A stretch of 30,819 nt of DNA from Propionibacteriaceae bacterium (GCA_021323255.1 JAJTCL010000001.1:1-30819); one strand, 5' to 3'; counted from the stretch's first letter, positions 15,860-24,175 are shown. The notes: generated from the sequence alone by a model not told the origin. Made by a program: numbers and translations.

Positions 15860-16469
15860 ATGAACGACATCAAGCTCACTCGTGCCCTGCTCGCTGCGGG
15901 TTACAACCACGACGACCTAAGGCGACTGCAGCAAAGGAGCGAGCTGGTACGGGTGAGGCGTGGGGCGTACGCCACGGAAAGCAGCCTTGATCTCACGATC
16001 GACGAGCAGCATCGACGCCTGGTTCGGGGAACGGTGCCTCAGCTACGTGAGGGCGCGGTTCTGAGCCACGGATCGGCTGCGGTGCTGCATGGTCTGCCCG
16101 TCTGACCACAGTCCTTGATGCCCGCAGCGAGAGCGTCGGAGAATCCGTCAGCCGCTTGCGGCTGATGGAGGAAGGCCTTCCGGCTCCCGAACCACAACAT
16201 GAGATCTTCGGGCCAGATGGTCGGCTCATTGCCCGCGTGGACTTCTGCTGGGAGAGAAGAAGACTATCGGGGAGTTTGACGGCAAGATCAAGTACGGCCG
16301 GCTGCTCAAACCAGGGCAGCGCCTCGAGGACGTGATCTTCGACGAGAAGCTACGCGAGGACACCCTGCGCGATCTCGGATGGCAGATCGTCCGCTAGCTG
16401 TGGCGGGACCTCTATCGCCGGGTCGTGCTTCGCGAGCGCGTGCTGCGGACGTTTGCCCGCGCGTCATGA
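15860..16469 (+). pseudogene. AbiEi-like (type IV antitoxin domain) gene, decayed
   Basis: The first 81 codons (MNDIKLTRALLAAGYNHDDL, then VRVRRGAYA and SHGSAAVLHGLPV) match the N-terminal domain of actinobacterial AbiEi-type proteins of about 300 aa. The reading then stops at TGA 16103-16105. The C-terminal part resumes at once in another frame (from about 16105: TTVLDARSESVGESVSRL, LPAPEPQHEIFG, DGRLIARVDFCWE), which means roughly 100 codons are missing. A 1-nt deletion near 16253 shifts the frame again (TIGEFDGKIKYGRLLKPG, LRDLGWQIVR), where TAG 16395-16397 replaces a Trp codon, and the remnant ends with LWRDLYRRVVLRE at TGA 16467-16469. The combination of deletion, frameshift and nonsense change is real decay, not an indel error alone. 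Confidence 0.8.
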
Positions 16470-16478
16470 CTCCACTCT

Positions 16479-16550
16479 CACTCCGCATCAGTTGCTTGGA
16501 CTTTGCATCATCTGCATATGCTGCGGAGTCCAACCAATTGACGCGGACTG
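16479..16550. repeat. 72-bp palindromic repeat, copy B
   Basis: This is the second copy of the repeat described at 4567-4638, of the same length with no gap needed (58 of 72 positions identical). Again 28 of 36 pairs are complementary, and ACTCCGCATCA units lie at 16480 and 16500 (forward) and 16519 and 16539 (reverse). It begins 10 bp after the last stop of the AbiEi-like pseudogene and about 135 bp before the PQ-loop gene. Confidence 0.8.
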
Positions 16551-16685
16551 GGTCAGGGTGTCGCTTACTCGGGGTTCGGTCAGCTCCCTCGATCAGGCAT
16601 GCGGGAATTCACCCATCGCGTGCTTCAGCAAGATGGGTAACCGACCCGACGCGACCTAAGCCCCGTCGTCCATAACGTCGTCGAC

Positions 16686-16987
16686 ATGGCAAACCTGGCG
16701 ATGTTCGCGGGATCGGTCTCGACAGTACTGTTCGCCGTCAGCACATTGCCCATGTTGATCAAGGCCGCGCGCACCAAGGAGCTCAACTCCTACAGCCGGG
16801 GCAACCTGGTGCTGGCCAACGTCGGCAACGCAGTGCATAGCATCTACGTCTTTCAGTTGCCGGCCGGCCCGATCTGGGCCTTACACGGCTTCTACATCGT
16901 CGCATCGGGGCTGATGCTCCTCTGGCATCTGCGGTACGCGACCGCATCGCCTCGGTCAGTCGGCGTTCCTCATCACATTGGAGGTAA
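16686..16987 (+). CDS. PQ-loop / SemiSWEET-like small membrane protein
   Basis: This is a small membrane protein with three hydrophobic segments (MFAGSVSTVLFAVSTLPML, LVLANVGNAVHSIYVFQL and GFYIVASGLMLLWHL), like SemiSWEET half-transporters or PQ-loop proteins; the PML at the end of segment 1 stands in for the PQ. The frame as read does not stop until 17342, which would overlap the next gene by over 350 bp with protein-unlike sequence. In another frame TAA 16985-16987 falls within the ribosome binding site of the next gene (GGAGGTAA), so I end it there; a 1-nt indel near 16935-16950 would join the two. The transported substrate is unknown. ATG 16686 is the start; no strong ribosome binding site precedes it. 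Confidence 0.55.
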
Positions 16988-16989
16988 TC

Positions 16990-18087
16990 ATGACGATCGA
17001 ACACATCGAGACAGCCATCATCGGAGCCGGCCAGGCCGGTCTGGCGACCGCGTACCACCTGCAACGGCGGGGACGTTCCTGCCTGATCCTCGATGGCAAC
17101 GAACACGTCGGCGACAACTGGCGCGCCCAATGGGACTCCCTGCGCCTCTACACACCGGCGGGATACGACAGCCTGCCCGGCCTGCCGTTCCCCGGTCCGC
17201 GATGGTCCTATCCGACCAAGGACCAGGTCGCCGACTACCTGGCGGCGTATGCCAAACGATTCGAACTCCCGGTGCGCACGCTCGCCCGAGTGGACCGGCT
17301 GCAAGCCATCGATGGGAAGTACCTGCTTCGGCTCGGAGCTGACAGCATCATCACCGAGAATGTGGTGGTGGCGACCGGGACCTTCGGCCGCACCCCGAGC
17401 ATTCCTGACTTCGCCTTGGATCTCGACCCTTCGATTCGACAGCTGCACTCCAGCGAGTACCGCAACCCTGCGCAGCTGAAGCCTGGTTCGGTGCTCGTCG
17501 TTGGCGCTTCACACTCTGGCACCGACATCGCGTTCGAGGTTGCATCCACCCGTCCGACGGTCCTGGCCGGTCGCGACCCCGGTCAGGTGCCGGTACGGCT
17601 CGACCATTGGAGTGCGCGGGTGGTTTTCCCGGCCATTGGGTTTCTCGCCAAGCACGTGCTCACCCGGCGCACGCCGATCGGCCGGAAAGCGGTGGCCGGG
17701 GTCCGGTTCCACGGCCTACCGATGTTGCGGGTGAAGCGGTCCGATCTGCAAGCACGCGGTGTGGACCGAATCCTGGGGCGGGTGACTGGCGCTCGCGACG
17801 GGCGACCGGTCGTTGACGGCGTCGGAGCGCTCGACGTGTCGAATGTGGTGTGGTGCACCGGCTTCCGCCAGGTGTTCGACTGGATTGATATGCCCATTTT
17901 CGGGGCCGACGGCTGGCCTCAGGAGATGCGCGGCGTGGTGCCAAAGGCACCGGGCTTGTTCTTCTGCGGGCTCGCGTTCCAGTACGCGGCCGCCTCAACG
18001 GTGCTGCCAGGAGTTGGCAGAGATGCCGCCTATGTCGCAGAGCAGATCAAGGCCCGAGTCGGAACCTCGGTAGCGCTCGCAGCCTAA
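16990..18087 (+). CDS. Flavin-containing monooxygenase-like NAD(P)/FAD oxidoreductase
   Basis: This is a 365-aa two-dinucleotide-fold oxidoreductase, related to FMO/BVMO-type monooxygenases and thioredoxin-reductase-like enzymes. The FAD motif is G12-A-G-Q-A-G17 and the NADP motif is G172-A-S-H-S-G177. ATGTF (129-133 region, VVATGTFGRTPSIP) is typical of the family. ATG 16990 follows GGAGGT with 4-nt spacing; TTG 16978 is too far and overlaps the site. It is a cytosolic enzyme; substrate unknown. It lies 36 bp before a LuxR regulator on the same strand. Confidence 0.87.
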   Translation: MTIEHIETAIIGAGQAGLATAYHLQRRGRSCLILDGNEHVGDNWRAQWDSLRLYTPAGYDSLPGLPFPGPRWSYPTKDQVADYLAAYAKRFELPVRTLARVDRLQAIDGKYLLRLGADSIITENVVVATGTFGRTPSIPDFALDLDPSIRQLHSSEYRNPAQLKPGSVLVVGASHSGTDIAFEVASTRPTVLAGRDPGQVPVRLDHWSARVVFPAIGFLAKHVLTRRTPIGRKAVAGVRFHGLPMLRVKRSDLQARGVDRILGRVTGARDGRPVVDGVGALDVSNVVWCTGFRQVFDWIDMPIFGADGWPQEMRGVVPKAPGLFFCGLAFQYAAASTVLPGVGRDAAYVAEQIKARVGTSVALAA

Positions 18088-18123
18088 GTCCGATGACGCG
18101 TAACCTCTGAGCGGGAGGCTGCA

Positions 18124-19761
18124 ATGGGCGTCGGACAGGACAAGACCGTCGATGTGTTGGTGCAGGCTCGCGAAGCGTACGAGCGTGGCGACTGGGTGCT
18201 TGCCTTTGATCGGCTGCATGGGGCCGACGACCTTGATCCCGAGGACACCATGACGTTGGCGACGTCTGCCTATCTGGTGGGGAATGTCGACGATGCCGTT
18301 CGCGCTCTGCAGGCCGGATATCAGGACAGCATCCGGAACGGGGATTCGCTTGGAGGCGTCCGCTTCGCCTTCTGGCTGAGCCTGGTGCTGATCCTTCGAG
18401 GGGAGATGGCGGTCGGAGGCGGCTGGATCGCCCGTGCGCAACGGCTGCTCGAGAGCGAGCCCGAGGATGTCGTCGAACGTGGGTACCTACTGATCCACGA
18501 GTTCTATCAACATCTCAGTCGCGGCGACGTTGCCAGGGCCGGCGAGACGGCAGTTCGTGTCGTCGAGGCAGGTCGCCGCTTCACCGATCACGACTTGATC
18601 GCTCAAGGCTTGGTGAGTCAGGGCCGTTTGCTGATCTACTCGGGTCGGGTGCCGGAAGGACTTGCTCTGCTCGATGAGGCGATGGTCGAGATCTCGACTG
18701 CGGAGGTCTCGCCGATCATTGCCGGGATGGTCTACTGCGCAATGATCGAGGGGTGCCAGGAGTTGTCAGATTTCTCTCGCGCGGCCTCTTGGACCACTGC
18801 CCTGACCACATGGTGTGATGCGCAGCCTGGCCTGGTTCCCTTCACCGGTCAATGCTCGCTGCACCGTGGACAGATCATGCGGCTGCATGGGGCCTACGAC
18901 GAAGCGCTCGCTGAATATGCTCTCGCTCAGCGCCGATACCAGGCGGAGGGTACGCCGGCACCAGCCGGACGAGCGCTGACCGAGCAAGGTGACGTGCAGC
19001 GCATCCGCGGCAGACTCGACGAGGCGGAAGCCGCCTATCAAAAGGCAGCTGAGCTCGGCCACGAGCCCCAACCAGGTCTGGCGTTGGTGTGGCTCGCTCG
19101 CGGTCGGACAGCGGCGGCGATCTCGGCGATCAACCGGCTGCTAGCTGAAGCGCAGGGGCCGGTGCACAAATCCTGGATGCTTCCGGCCGCTGTGGAGATT
19201 CTGGTTTCGGCTGGCCTTGTCGACCAGGCCCGCCAGCATTCCGAGGAACTCGCCGGCATCGCGTCGTCATTCGGCAACTCCGCACTCCGGGCGATGGCGA
19301 AGTACGCGGCGGCGACGGTGCATCTGGCATCCGGTGAGACGGAGTCCGCGCTCAGCAACGCGCGAGAGTCGTCTCGCATTTGGAGCGACGTCGGGTCGCC
19401 GTACGAGTCAGCACGGGCGCGGGTGCTGGTGGCACGGGCACTGCGCGAGCTGGGTGATGAGGATTCAGCAGCCACGGAATTTGCGGTTGCCCGCCGTACC
19501 TTTGCTGAGGTAGGTGCGGCGCCGGCGGCTCACGAGGTCGACCAGCTCCTGGGGCGGACGCGGCCCGGCGGTCTCACCGAACGCGAGGTCGAAGTGCTGA
19601 GACTGGTGGCTGCGGGACGCAGCAATCACGAGATCGCCGACCTTCTGGTGCTGAGTCAGAAAACGGTCGAGCGGCACCTCAGCAACATCTTCACGAAGCT
19701 GAATGTGCCATCGCGGACGGCTGCGGCGGCGTACGCCCATGAGCATGGGCTGATGTCATGA
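18124..19761 (+). CDS. TPR-containing LuxR-family regulator
   Basis: This is a 545-aa regulator. The N-terminal and middle part (about 10-460) is helical and TPR-like, with repeated Ala/Leu-rich helices such as VQAREAYERGDW and LAEYALAQRRY. The C-terminal HTH (about 481-545) is LTEREVEVLRLVAAGRSNHEIADLL then SQKTVERHLSNIFTKLNVPSR. ATG 18124 follows GGGAGG. No ATP-binding Walker motif is seen at the N-terminus, so it is not a full LAL regulator. It is likely to regulate the neighbouring monooxygenase and PQ-loop gene. Its stop TGA 19759-19761 directly abuts the zwf stop with zero spacing. Confidence 0.87.
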   Translation: MGVGQDKTVDVLVQAREAYERGDWVLAFDRLHGADDLDPEDTMTLATSAYLVGNVDDAVRALQAGYQDSIRNGDSLGGVRFAFWLSLVLILRGEMAVGGGWIARAQRLLESEPEDVVERGYLLIHEFYQHLSRGDVARAGETAVRVVEAGRRFTDHDLIAQGLVSQGRLLIYSGRVPEGLALLDEAMVEISTAEVSPIIAGMVYCAMIEGCQELSDFSRAASWTTALTTWCDAQPGLVPFTGQCSLHRGQIMRLHGAYDEALAEYALAQRRYQAEGTPAPAGRALTEQGDVQRIRGRLDEAEAAYQKAAELGHEPQPGLALVWLARGRTAAAISAINRLLAEAQGPVHKSWMLPAAVEILVSAGLVDQARQHSEELAGIASSFGNSALRAMAKYAAATVHLASGETESALSNARESSRIWSDVGSPYESARARVLVARALRELGDEDSAATEFAVARRTFAEVGAAPAAHEVDQLLGRTRPGGLTEREVEVLRLVAAGRSNHEIADLLVLSQKTVERHLSNIFTKLNVPSRTAAAAYAHEHGLMS

Positions 19762-21174
19762 TCATGCCCATGGACCCTGCCAGCCGCCGGAGTCGGCGGC
19801 CAGGCCTTCCGCTGCGGTCGGACCCCAGGAGCCAGGATCGTAGGAGTGCACAGCTGGTGGTGCGTCCAGCAAGGGCTGCATGATCCGCCAGGTCTCTTCA
19901 ACACCGTCCTGCCGCGTGAATCGGGTAGCCTGGCCCACCATCGCGGCGTGGAGCAACACCTCGTACGGCGTCGGACCCTCGCCTCCTTCCTCCGCGAACT
20001 CCATGTCCAACGTGATCGATTCTGGGCGCATGCTGTCCGCGCGTCGCGCATCGACGCTGATCTGAATCCCCGTTGACGGATCCAGCCTGACCACGAGCTG
20101 ATTCGGCTCTGCGTGGCGAGCTCCCCACTGACCAAGGCCCAGTCGGGGCGGGTCCTTGAAGACCAGTCGCACCTCGGTCTCGGTCACCGGCAGACGTTTC
20201 CCGGTACGGATGAAGAACGGAACACCGGACCAGCGCCAGTTGTCGATCTCCAGCCGCAAGGCGGCGTACGTTTCCGTGCTGGAGTCGGCGGCGACTCCTT
20301 CGATGTCGCGGTATCCCTGGTACTGACCGCGAACATACGCCGTGGGATCCGCCGAAAGCGTCGCCTTGAAGAGGGCGACCTTGGCGTAGTTCAATGTTTC
20401 CGGATCACCACCGGCCGGCGGCTCCATCGCAGTGGCCGCGACCACCTGCATCAGGTGATTGACAACGACATCGCGCAGTGCGCCGACCGGGTCGTAGAAG
20501 TGGCCGCGATCTTCGACGCCGAAAGTCTCCGCCATGGTGATCTGGACACATTTGACGTAATTCCGGTTCCAGACCGGCTCGAGCATGGTGTTGGCGAAAC
20601 GCAGGTAGAGGATCTCCTCCAGCCCCATCTTTCCCAGGTAGTGGTCGATCCGGTACAGCTGCGACTCGTCGATGTATTGGTGAAGATCGTCCGCCAAGGC
20701 GCGAGCCGAAGCGAGATCATGGCCAAATGGCTTCTCCACTACCACGCGTCCGGTCTTGATCAGGTCTGCCTCGGCGAGTCCTTTGACCGTGGTTGCGAAG
20801 AGGAATGGCGGGATCTCGAGATAGAACACCGGACATTCAGCGCCCTTGATCGCGTCACCGATTCGCTGGTAGGTCGCTGCATCGGCAAAATCGCCGTGCA
20901 CGTACGAAAGTCGCGCCGCGAACCGATCGAAGATCGTCTTGTCCAGTTGCTCGCCAGTCGCGGTGATCGACTCGCGAGCGCGTTCCACGAGTTGATCAAC
21001 AGTCCAGTCCCTGCTGGCGACACCGACGATGGGGCACTGCAGCAGCCCGCGGCTTTCGAGTCGGTACAGCGAACGGAACGTCATCACCTTCGCCAAGTCA
21101 CCCGTAATACCGAAGATCACAAAGACGTCGGCCTGCTGTTGTTGAGGTCCCGTCGAGCTGCTACGTCCTACCAT
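19762..21174 (-). CDS. zwf: Glucose-6-phosphate dehydrogenase
   Basis: This enzyme oxidises glucose-6-phosphate to 6-phosphogluconolactone, making NADPH for the pentose phosphate pathway. The 470-aa protein has the nucleotide motif GITGDLA (22-28; canonical is GASGDLA), EKPFG (147-151) and the active-site RIDHYLGK (175-182). ATG 21174 is chosen: GAGGAG lies 6 nt upstream, while ATG 21180 is directly against it. It overlaps the last 14 bp of ndh-2 and is therefore coupled to it. The 3' ends of zwf and the LuxR gene touch with no spacer. The Ala-to-Ile-Thr variant of the dinucleotide motif differs from the usual housekeeping form, so this may be a second, redox-dedicated paralogue. Confidence 0.93.
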   Translation of the reverse strand: MVGRSSSTGPQQQQADVFVIFGITGDLAKVMTFRSLYRLESRGLLQCPIVGVASRDWTVDQLVERARESITATGEQLDKTIFDRFAARLSYVHGDFADAATYQRIGDAIKGAECPVFYLEIPPFLFATTVKGLAEADLIKTGRVVVEKPFGHDLASARALADDLHQYIDESQLYRIDHYLGKMGLEEILYLRFANTMLEPVWNRNYVKCVQITMAETFGVEDRGHFYDPVGALRDVVVNHLMQVVAATAMEPPAGGDPETLNYAKVALFKATLSADPTAYVRGQYQGYRDIEGVAADSSTETYAALRLEIDNWRWSGVPFFIRTGKRLPVTETEVRLVFKDPPRLGLGQWGARHAEPNQLVVRLDPSTGIQISVDARRADSMRPESITLDMEFAEEGGEGPTPYEVLLHAAMVGQATRFTRQDGVEETWRIMQPLLDAPPAVHSYDPGSWGPTAAEGLAADSGGWQGPWA

Positions 21175-22528
21175 CGCCATCTCCTCGATCGAGTGTTTGT
21201 GGTCGGGTGGAGCCGAGGTCAAACTCCGGCTTTTCTCCCTCGTCGTCGTCTCCCCAGTCGATGCGGGTCGCATCCGGTCGATCAACTACCGCAGTCGCAC
21301 GCTCTTTGCTGAAGTAGTCCCATCCCCAGGCGATGAACGTGTCGATCTTGTTGCGGGTGCCACTGAGCAGCATGGCGTGTACACCGAGCCAGGCTGCGAA
21401 TGCGACTGGGCCATCGACCTCGTGACGGTGCGGGCCCATCTCGGCGACGGCGGCGTTGCGGCCGATCATCGCCATGATGCCCTTGTCCTTGTAGTGGAAA
21501 GCCGTGCGGTCGTTGCCGGCGATCTCGGCGAGGATGTTGCGCGCCGCCCAGGCTCCGGATTGCTGAGCGACCGATCCGAGCTGAGGGAGCGCAACTCTGT
21601 CGGAGTTGGGAATGTTCGCCGCGTCTCCCAGGGCGTACACCTGCGGGTGTTCGGCCACCGTCAGGTCGGATTGCACATCGATCCGGCCCCCGTGTCCGTG
21701 GGGAAGGTCCGCCGCGGCGACCACGTCGACTGGTTTCTCGCCGCCGCCCCAGATCACGGTCCGGGTCATGATCGTGTCCCCGTCGCTGAGCGTCACCCGA
21801 TCAGGGAAAACTTCCTTCACGCCAACGCCGAGATGCAGCACGACGCCATCGCGTTGCAATCGCTCGGCGGCATAAGCATGAGCCTTCTCAGAGAACGGTG
21901 CCAACAGCACATCACCATGATCGATAAGATGGACTGTCGCTGCCTGGCCAAGCGACTGATAGCGCTCAGGCACCACGTCGCGCAGAGCTTCGGCCAGTGC
22001 GCCCGCTGTTTCAACTCCGGTTGGCCCGCCGCCGACTATCACGAAGTTCAATGAACCCTGCCCGCCGAGCTCTGGGCGCTCCGCGGTCGCATCCAGAACA
22101 TCGAGAATGCGGCCACGCAGTCTTTCGGCGTGGTTCACCGAGTAGAGCGGCAGCGAGTGCTCGGGGGCTCCGGGGGTGCCGAAGAAATTCGGTTGGGCGC
22201 CGGCAGCGATGACCAGGTAGTCCGCTGACAGCACTGATCCGGAGGTCGTGGTGACCGACCGTGCGTCCGGATCGATCGCTGTCACGGCCTCCCGGCGGAA
22301 GTCGACACTCTTCTCATGACGAAAGATCCCTCGCAGTGGCCGGGCAATGTCACAGGCAGCCAATTGGGCGGTCGCCACCTGGTACAGCAGCGGCTGGAAC
22401 TGGTGGTAGTTATTGCGGTCAAGCAGGATCAGGTCGACGTCATGTTTGGCGAGTTGCTGGGCGCAGCTGATCCCGGCGAACCCGCCTCCCACAATGATCA
22501 CTCTTGGGGCCACGGTTGGGTCACTCAT
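21161..22528 (-). CDS. ndh: Type II NADH dehydrogenase (NDH-2) / FAD-dependent quinone oxidoreductase
   Basis: This is a non-proton-pumping NADH:quinone oxidoreductase of 455 aa, peripheral to the inner membrane. FAD motif is G14-G-G-F-A-G19 (VIIVGGGFAGIS), NADH motif is VIVGGGPTGVETAG, and YALGDAAN binds FAD. A C-terminal hydrophobic helix (FAAWLGVHAMLL) is typical for membrane contact; the family usually ends in a short amphipathic tail. ATG 22528 follows GAAGGAGG at about 9 nt, within a hairpin. It delivers electrons to quinone for the adjacent bd oxidase and is co-transcribed with zwf. Confidence 0.9.
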   Translation of the reverse strand: MSDPTVAPRVIIVGGGFAGISCAQQLAKHDVDLILLDRNNYHQFQPLLYQVATAQLAACDIARPLRGIFRHEKSVDFRREAVTAIDPDARSVTTTSGSVLSADYLVIAAGAQPNFFGTPGAPEHSLPLYSVNHAERLRGRILDVLDATAERPELGGQGSLNFVIVGGGPTGVETAGALAEALRDVVPERYQSLGQAATVHLIDHGDVLLAPFSEKAHAYAAERLQRDGVVLHLGVGVKEVFPDRVTLSDGDTIMTRTVIWGGGEKPVDVVAAADLPHGHGGRIDVQSDLTVAEHPQVYALGDAANIPNSDRVALPQLGSVAQQSGAWAARNILAEIAGNDRTAFHYKDKGIMAMIGRNAAVAEMGPHRHEVDGPVAFAAWLGVHAMLLSGTRNKIDTFIAWGWDYFSKERATAVVDRPDATRIDWGDDDEGEKPEFDLGSTRPQTLDRGDGDGRT

Positions 22529-22536
22529 GCGTTATC

Positions 22537-22551
22537 GCCTCCTTCGGAGGC
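22537..22551 (-). promoter_or_regulatory. Hairpin sequestering the NDH-2 ribosome binding site
   Basis: GCCTCC-TTC-GGAGGC is a perfect 6-bp inverted repeat with a 3-nt loop. On the minus strand the 3' arm contains the GGAGG that serves ATG 22528, so folding of the transcript would hide it. This could set or tune NDH-2 translation. Small stems of this kind are weak individually, so chance is possible. Confidence 0.4.
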
Positions 22552-22603
22552 TGTTGGCCGATGGGCAGGTCGTATCAATCGTCTAACTGTCGAGGCGGGA
22601 TCT

Positions 22604-22644
22604 GCATCGCCCCACGCGGGTGAGTCACCCCGGACGGGTGATGC
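22604..22644. promoter_or_regulatory. 41-bp symmetric multi-half-site element in the ndh-2/cydA divergent region
   Basis: The element is centred exactly on G22624. Centre: GGGTGA-G-TCACCC, a perfect palindrome (22618-22630). Outer arms: GCATCGCCC (22604-22612) and GGGTGATGC (22636-22644), inverted with 8 of 9 matches, each separated from the core by 5 bp. Thus four alternating half-sites near GGGTGA are arranged symmetrically. It lies 76 bp from the ndh-2 start and 95 bp from the cydA start, fit for co-regulation of both. The factor is unknown; it does not resemble a Rex or Fnr site. Confidence 0.6.
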
Positions 22645-22696
22645 CTCTGGCCCATTCCATCGGTCAGGCTCGTGGCGTCACAGATCAGTAGGTGCG

Positions 22697-22718
22697 GTCG
22701 AGTGGGTTTGCTCTCGAC
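22697..22718. promoter_or_regulatory. Inverted repeat 20 bp upstream of cydA
   Basis: GTCGAG (22697-22702) and CTCGAC (22713-22718) form a perfect 6-bp inverted repeat with a 10-nt loop, ending 20 bp before GTG 22739. It may be a leader stem-loop or a second regulator site for cydAB. No clear -35/-10 was placed here. Confidence 0.35.
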
Positions 22719-22738
22719 ACCCCTTAACCGAAGGATCG

Positions 22739-24175
22739 GTGTCATTGACCGCGACACTTAGCGCACTGACGGCGATCGTCTTCGTCAACCCGGTGCCGTG
22801 GGCTCGCGCACAGATGGCGTTCACGCTTGCCTTCCACATCATCTTGGTTCCGCTCGGTGTCTCGTGGGCCTTCATGACCTTGATCGCCAACTATCGGGGG
22901 CTTCGGCACCAGGACAGGGCTGCCCTGGTGCTGGCCCAGCGCTGGTCGAAGTTCATGGCAGTGACCTTCGCCGTAGGAGCGGTCACCGGCACCGTGCTGA
23001 CCTTCGAGTTCGGATTGCTGTGGCCTCGATTCATGGGGCAGTGGGGTGAGGCCTTCGGCATACCCTTCGCATTCGAGGGCCTGTTTTTCTTCACCGAGGC
23101 GATTTTCATCGCGATCTACATCTTCGGATGGCGGCGGCTGAAGCCGTGGGCGCACTTTTGGACCGGCGTGCCGATCGTCCTTGCCGGAATCTTCGGCAGC
23201 ATCTCGGTGGTTGCCGCGAACGCCTGGATGAACGCGCCGTCCGGCTTCGTGCTCGACTCGGACGGCCGGGTGATCGAGGTCGACCCGATTCAGGTGATCT
23301 TCAACGACTCCATGCCGCTACAGGCAGCGCACATGTTGATCGCCGCGTACCTGGTCGGCGGATTCCTGGTTGCCTCGGTCTATGCCACCGGGATGTTGCG
23401 AGGTCGTCGCGACCGCTACCACTACCTCGGCTTCGTGATCGCCTTCAGCGTCGGGGCCGTTGCCACACCGATCCAGATCGGTGTTGGGGATCTGCTGGCC
23501 CGTTGGGTCTACAGCAACCAGCCGGTCAAATTCGCGGCCATCGAACTGGTGCCGACGACCAGCAGCGACGTCCCCGAGACTCTGCTGGGTCATCTCAACG
23601 AGGACGGCACGGTCAGCGGCGGCATCCCGATTCCCGGCCTCGCGTCCTGGCTTTCCGACCCGAGCACGGGCAGAGCGACGGTGGTACAGGGTCTTGACAC
23701 CGTGCCGCCAGACCAACGGCCGACTGTCCGGCAGACCAACATCGTCCATCTGTGCTGGGACATCATGGTGGGCCTCGGGACGCTGCTGTTCCTGCTGTCG
23801 GTGTGGTACGCGGTGTCATGGATCTTCCGCCGCCGGATGCCGAGGAGTAAGTGGTTTCTCCGGGCTGCTGCCGTATCCGGCGTACTCGCAGTGATCACCA
23901 TGGAAGCCGGCTGGGTCGTGACCGAGGTAGGACGGCAGCCGTGGATCGTCTACGGGCATATGAAGGTCGAGGACGCGGTGACGGCCAACACCGGTGTATG
24001 GATCACCTTCTTCGCCGTGGTCGTGCTGTACGCCCTTGTTGGCACCACAACGATTTTGGTGTTGCGCGGTATGAGCCGGCGGTTCCGCACCGCCGAGGAC
24101 TTTATTGATCATGACACCCCGTACGGCCCGAGCCAGCCCGAAGTGCCTGCCGGCGCAGAGGAGGCGATCGGGTGA
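22739..24175 (+). CDS. cydA: Cytochrome bd ubiquinol/menaquinol oxidase subunit I
   Basis: This is the haem-bearing subunit of the bd-type terminal oxidase, reducing O2 with quinol in the inner membrane. The 478-aa length is that of a short Q-loop type. H33 (FTLAFHIILV) matches E. coli H19, TFEFGLLWP and EGLFFFTEA carry the glutamates equivalent to E99/E107, QAAHMLIAAYLVGGF carries the H186 equivalent, and QPVKFAAIE is the quinol-loop signature; GRQPW is also present. Start GTG 22739 has AAGGA close upstream; no ATG is suitably placed, and the much longer open frame upstream (from 22316) is antisense to ndh-2. It overlaps cydB by 4 bp (GTGA). Confidence 0.93.
   Translation: MSLTATLSALTAIVFVNPVPWARAQMAFTLAFHIILVPLGVSWAFMTLIANYRGLRHQDRAALVLAQRWSKFMAVTFAVGAVTGTVLTFEFGLLWPRFMGQWGEAFGIPFAFEGLFFFTEAIFIAIYIFGWRRLKPWAHFWTGVPIVLAGIFGSISVVAANAWMNAPSGFVLDSDGRVIEVDPIQVIFNDSMPLQAAHMLIAAYLVGGFLVASVYATGMLRGRRDRYHYLGFVIAFSVGAVATPIQIGVGDLLARWVYSNQPVKFAAIELVPTTSSDVPETLLGHLNEDGTVSGGIPIPGLASWLSDPSTGRATVVQGLDTVPPDQRPTVRQTNIVHLCWDIMVGLGTLLFLLSVWYAVSWIFRRRMPRSKWFLRAAAVSGVLAVITMEAGWVVTEVGRQPWIVYGHMKVEDAVTANTGVWITFFAVVVLYALVGTTTILVLRGMSRRFRTAEDFIDHDTPYGPSQPEVPAGAEEAIG

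Noticed and set aside
22316..22738. Long upstream extension of the cydA reading frame
   Set aside because: It runs antisense through the start of ndh-2 and lacks protein-like character; CydA proteins begin at the GTG 22739 region.
2502..24114. Repeated TGATCATG at several gene junctions (2502, 3621, 12513, 19759, 24107)
   Set aside because: Looks enriched but arises readily from stop-start contexts and Asp/His codons; a count against genome background would be needed.
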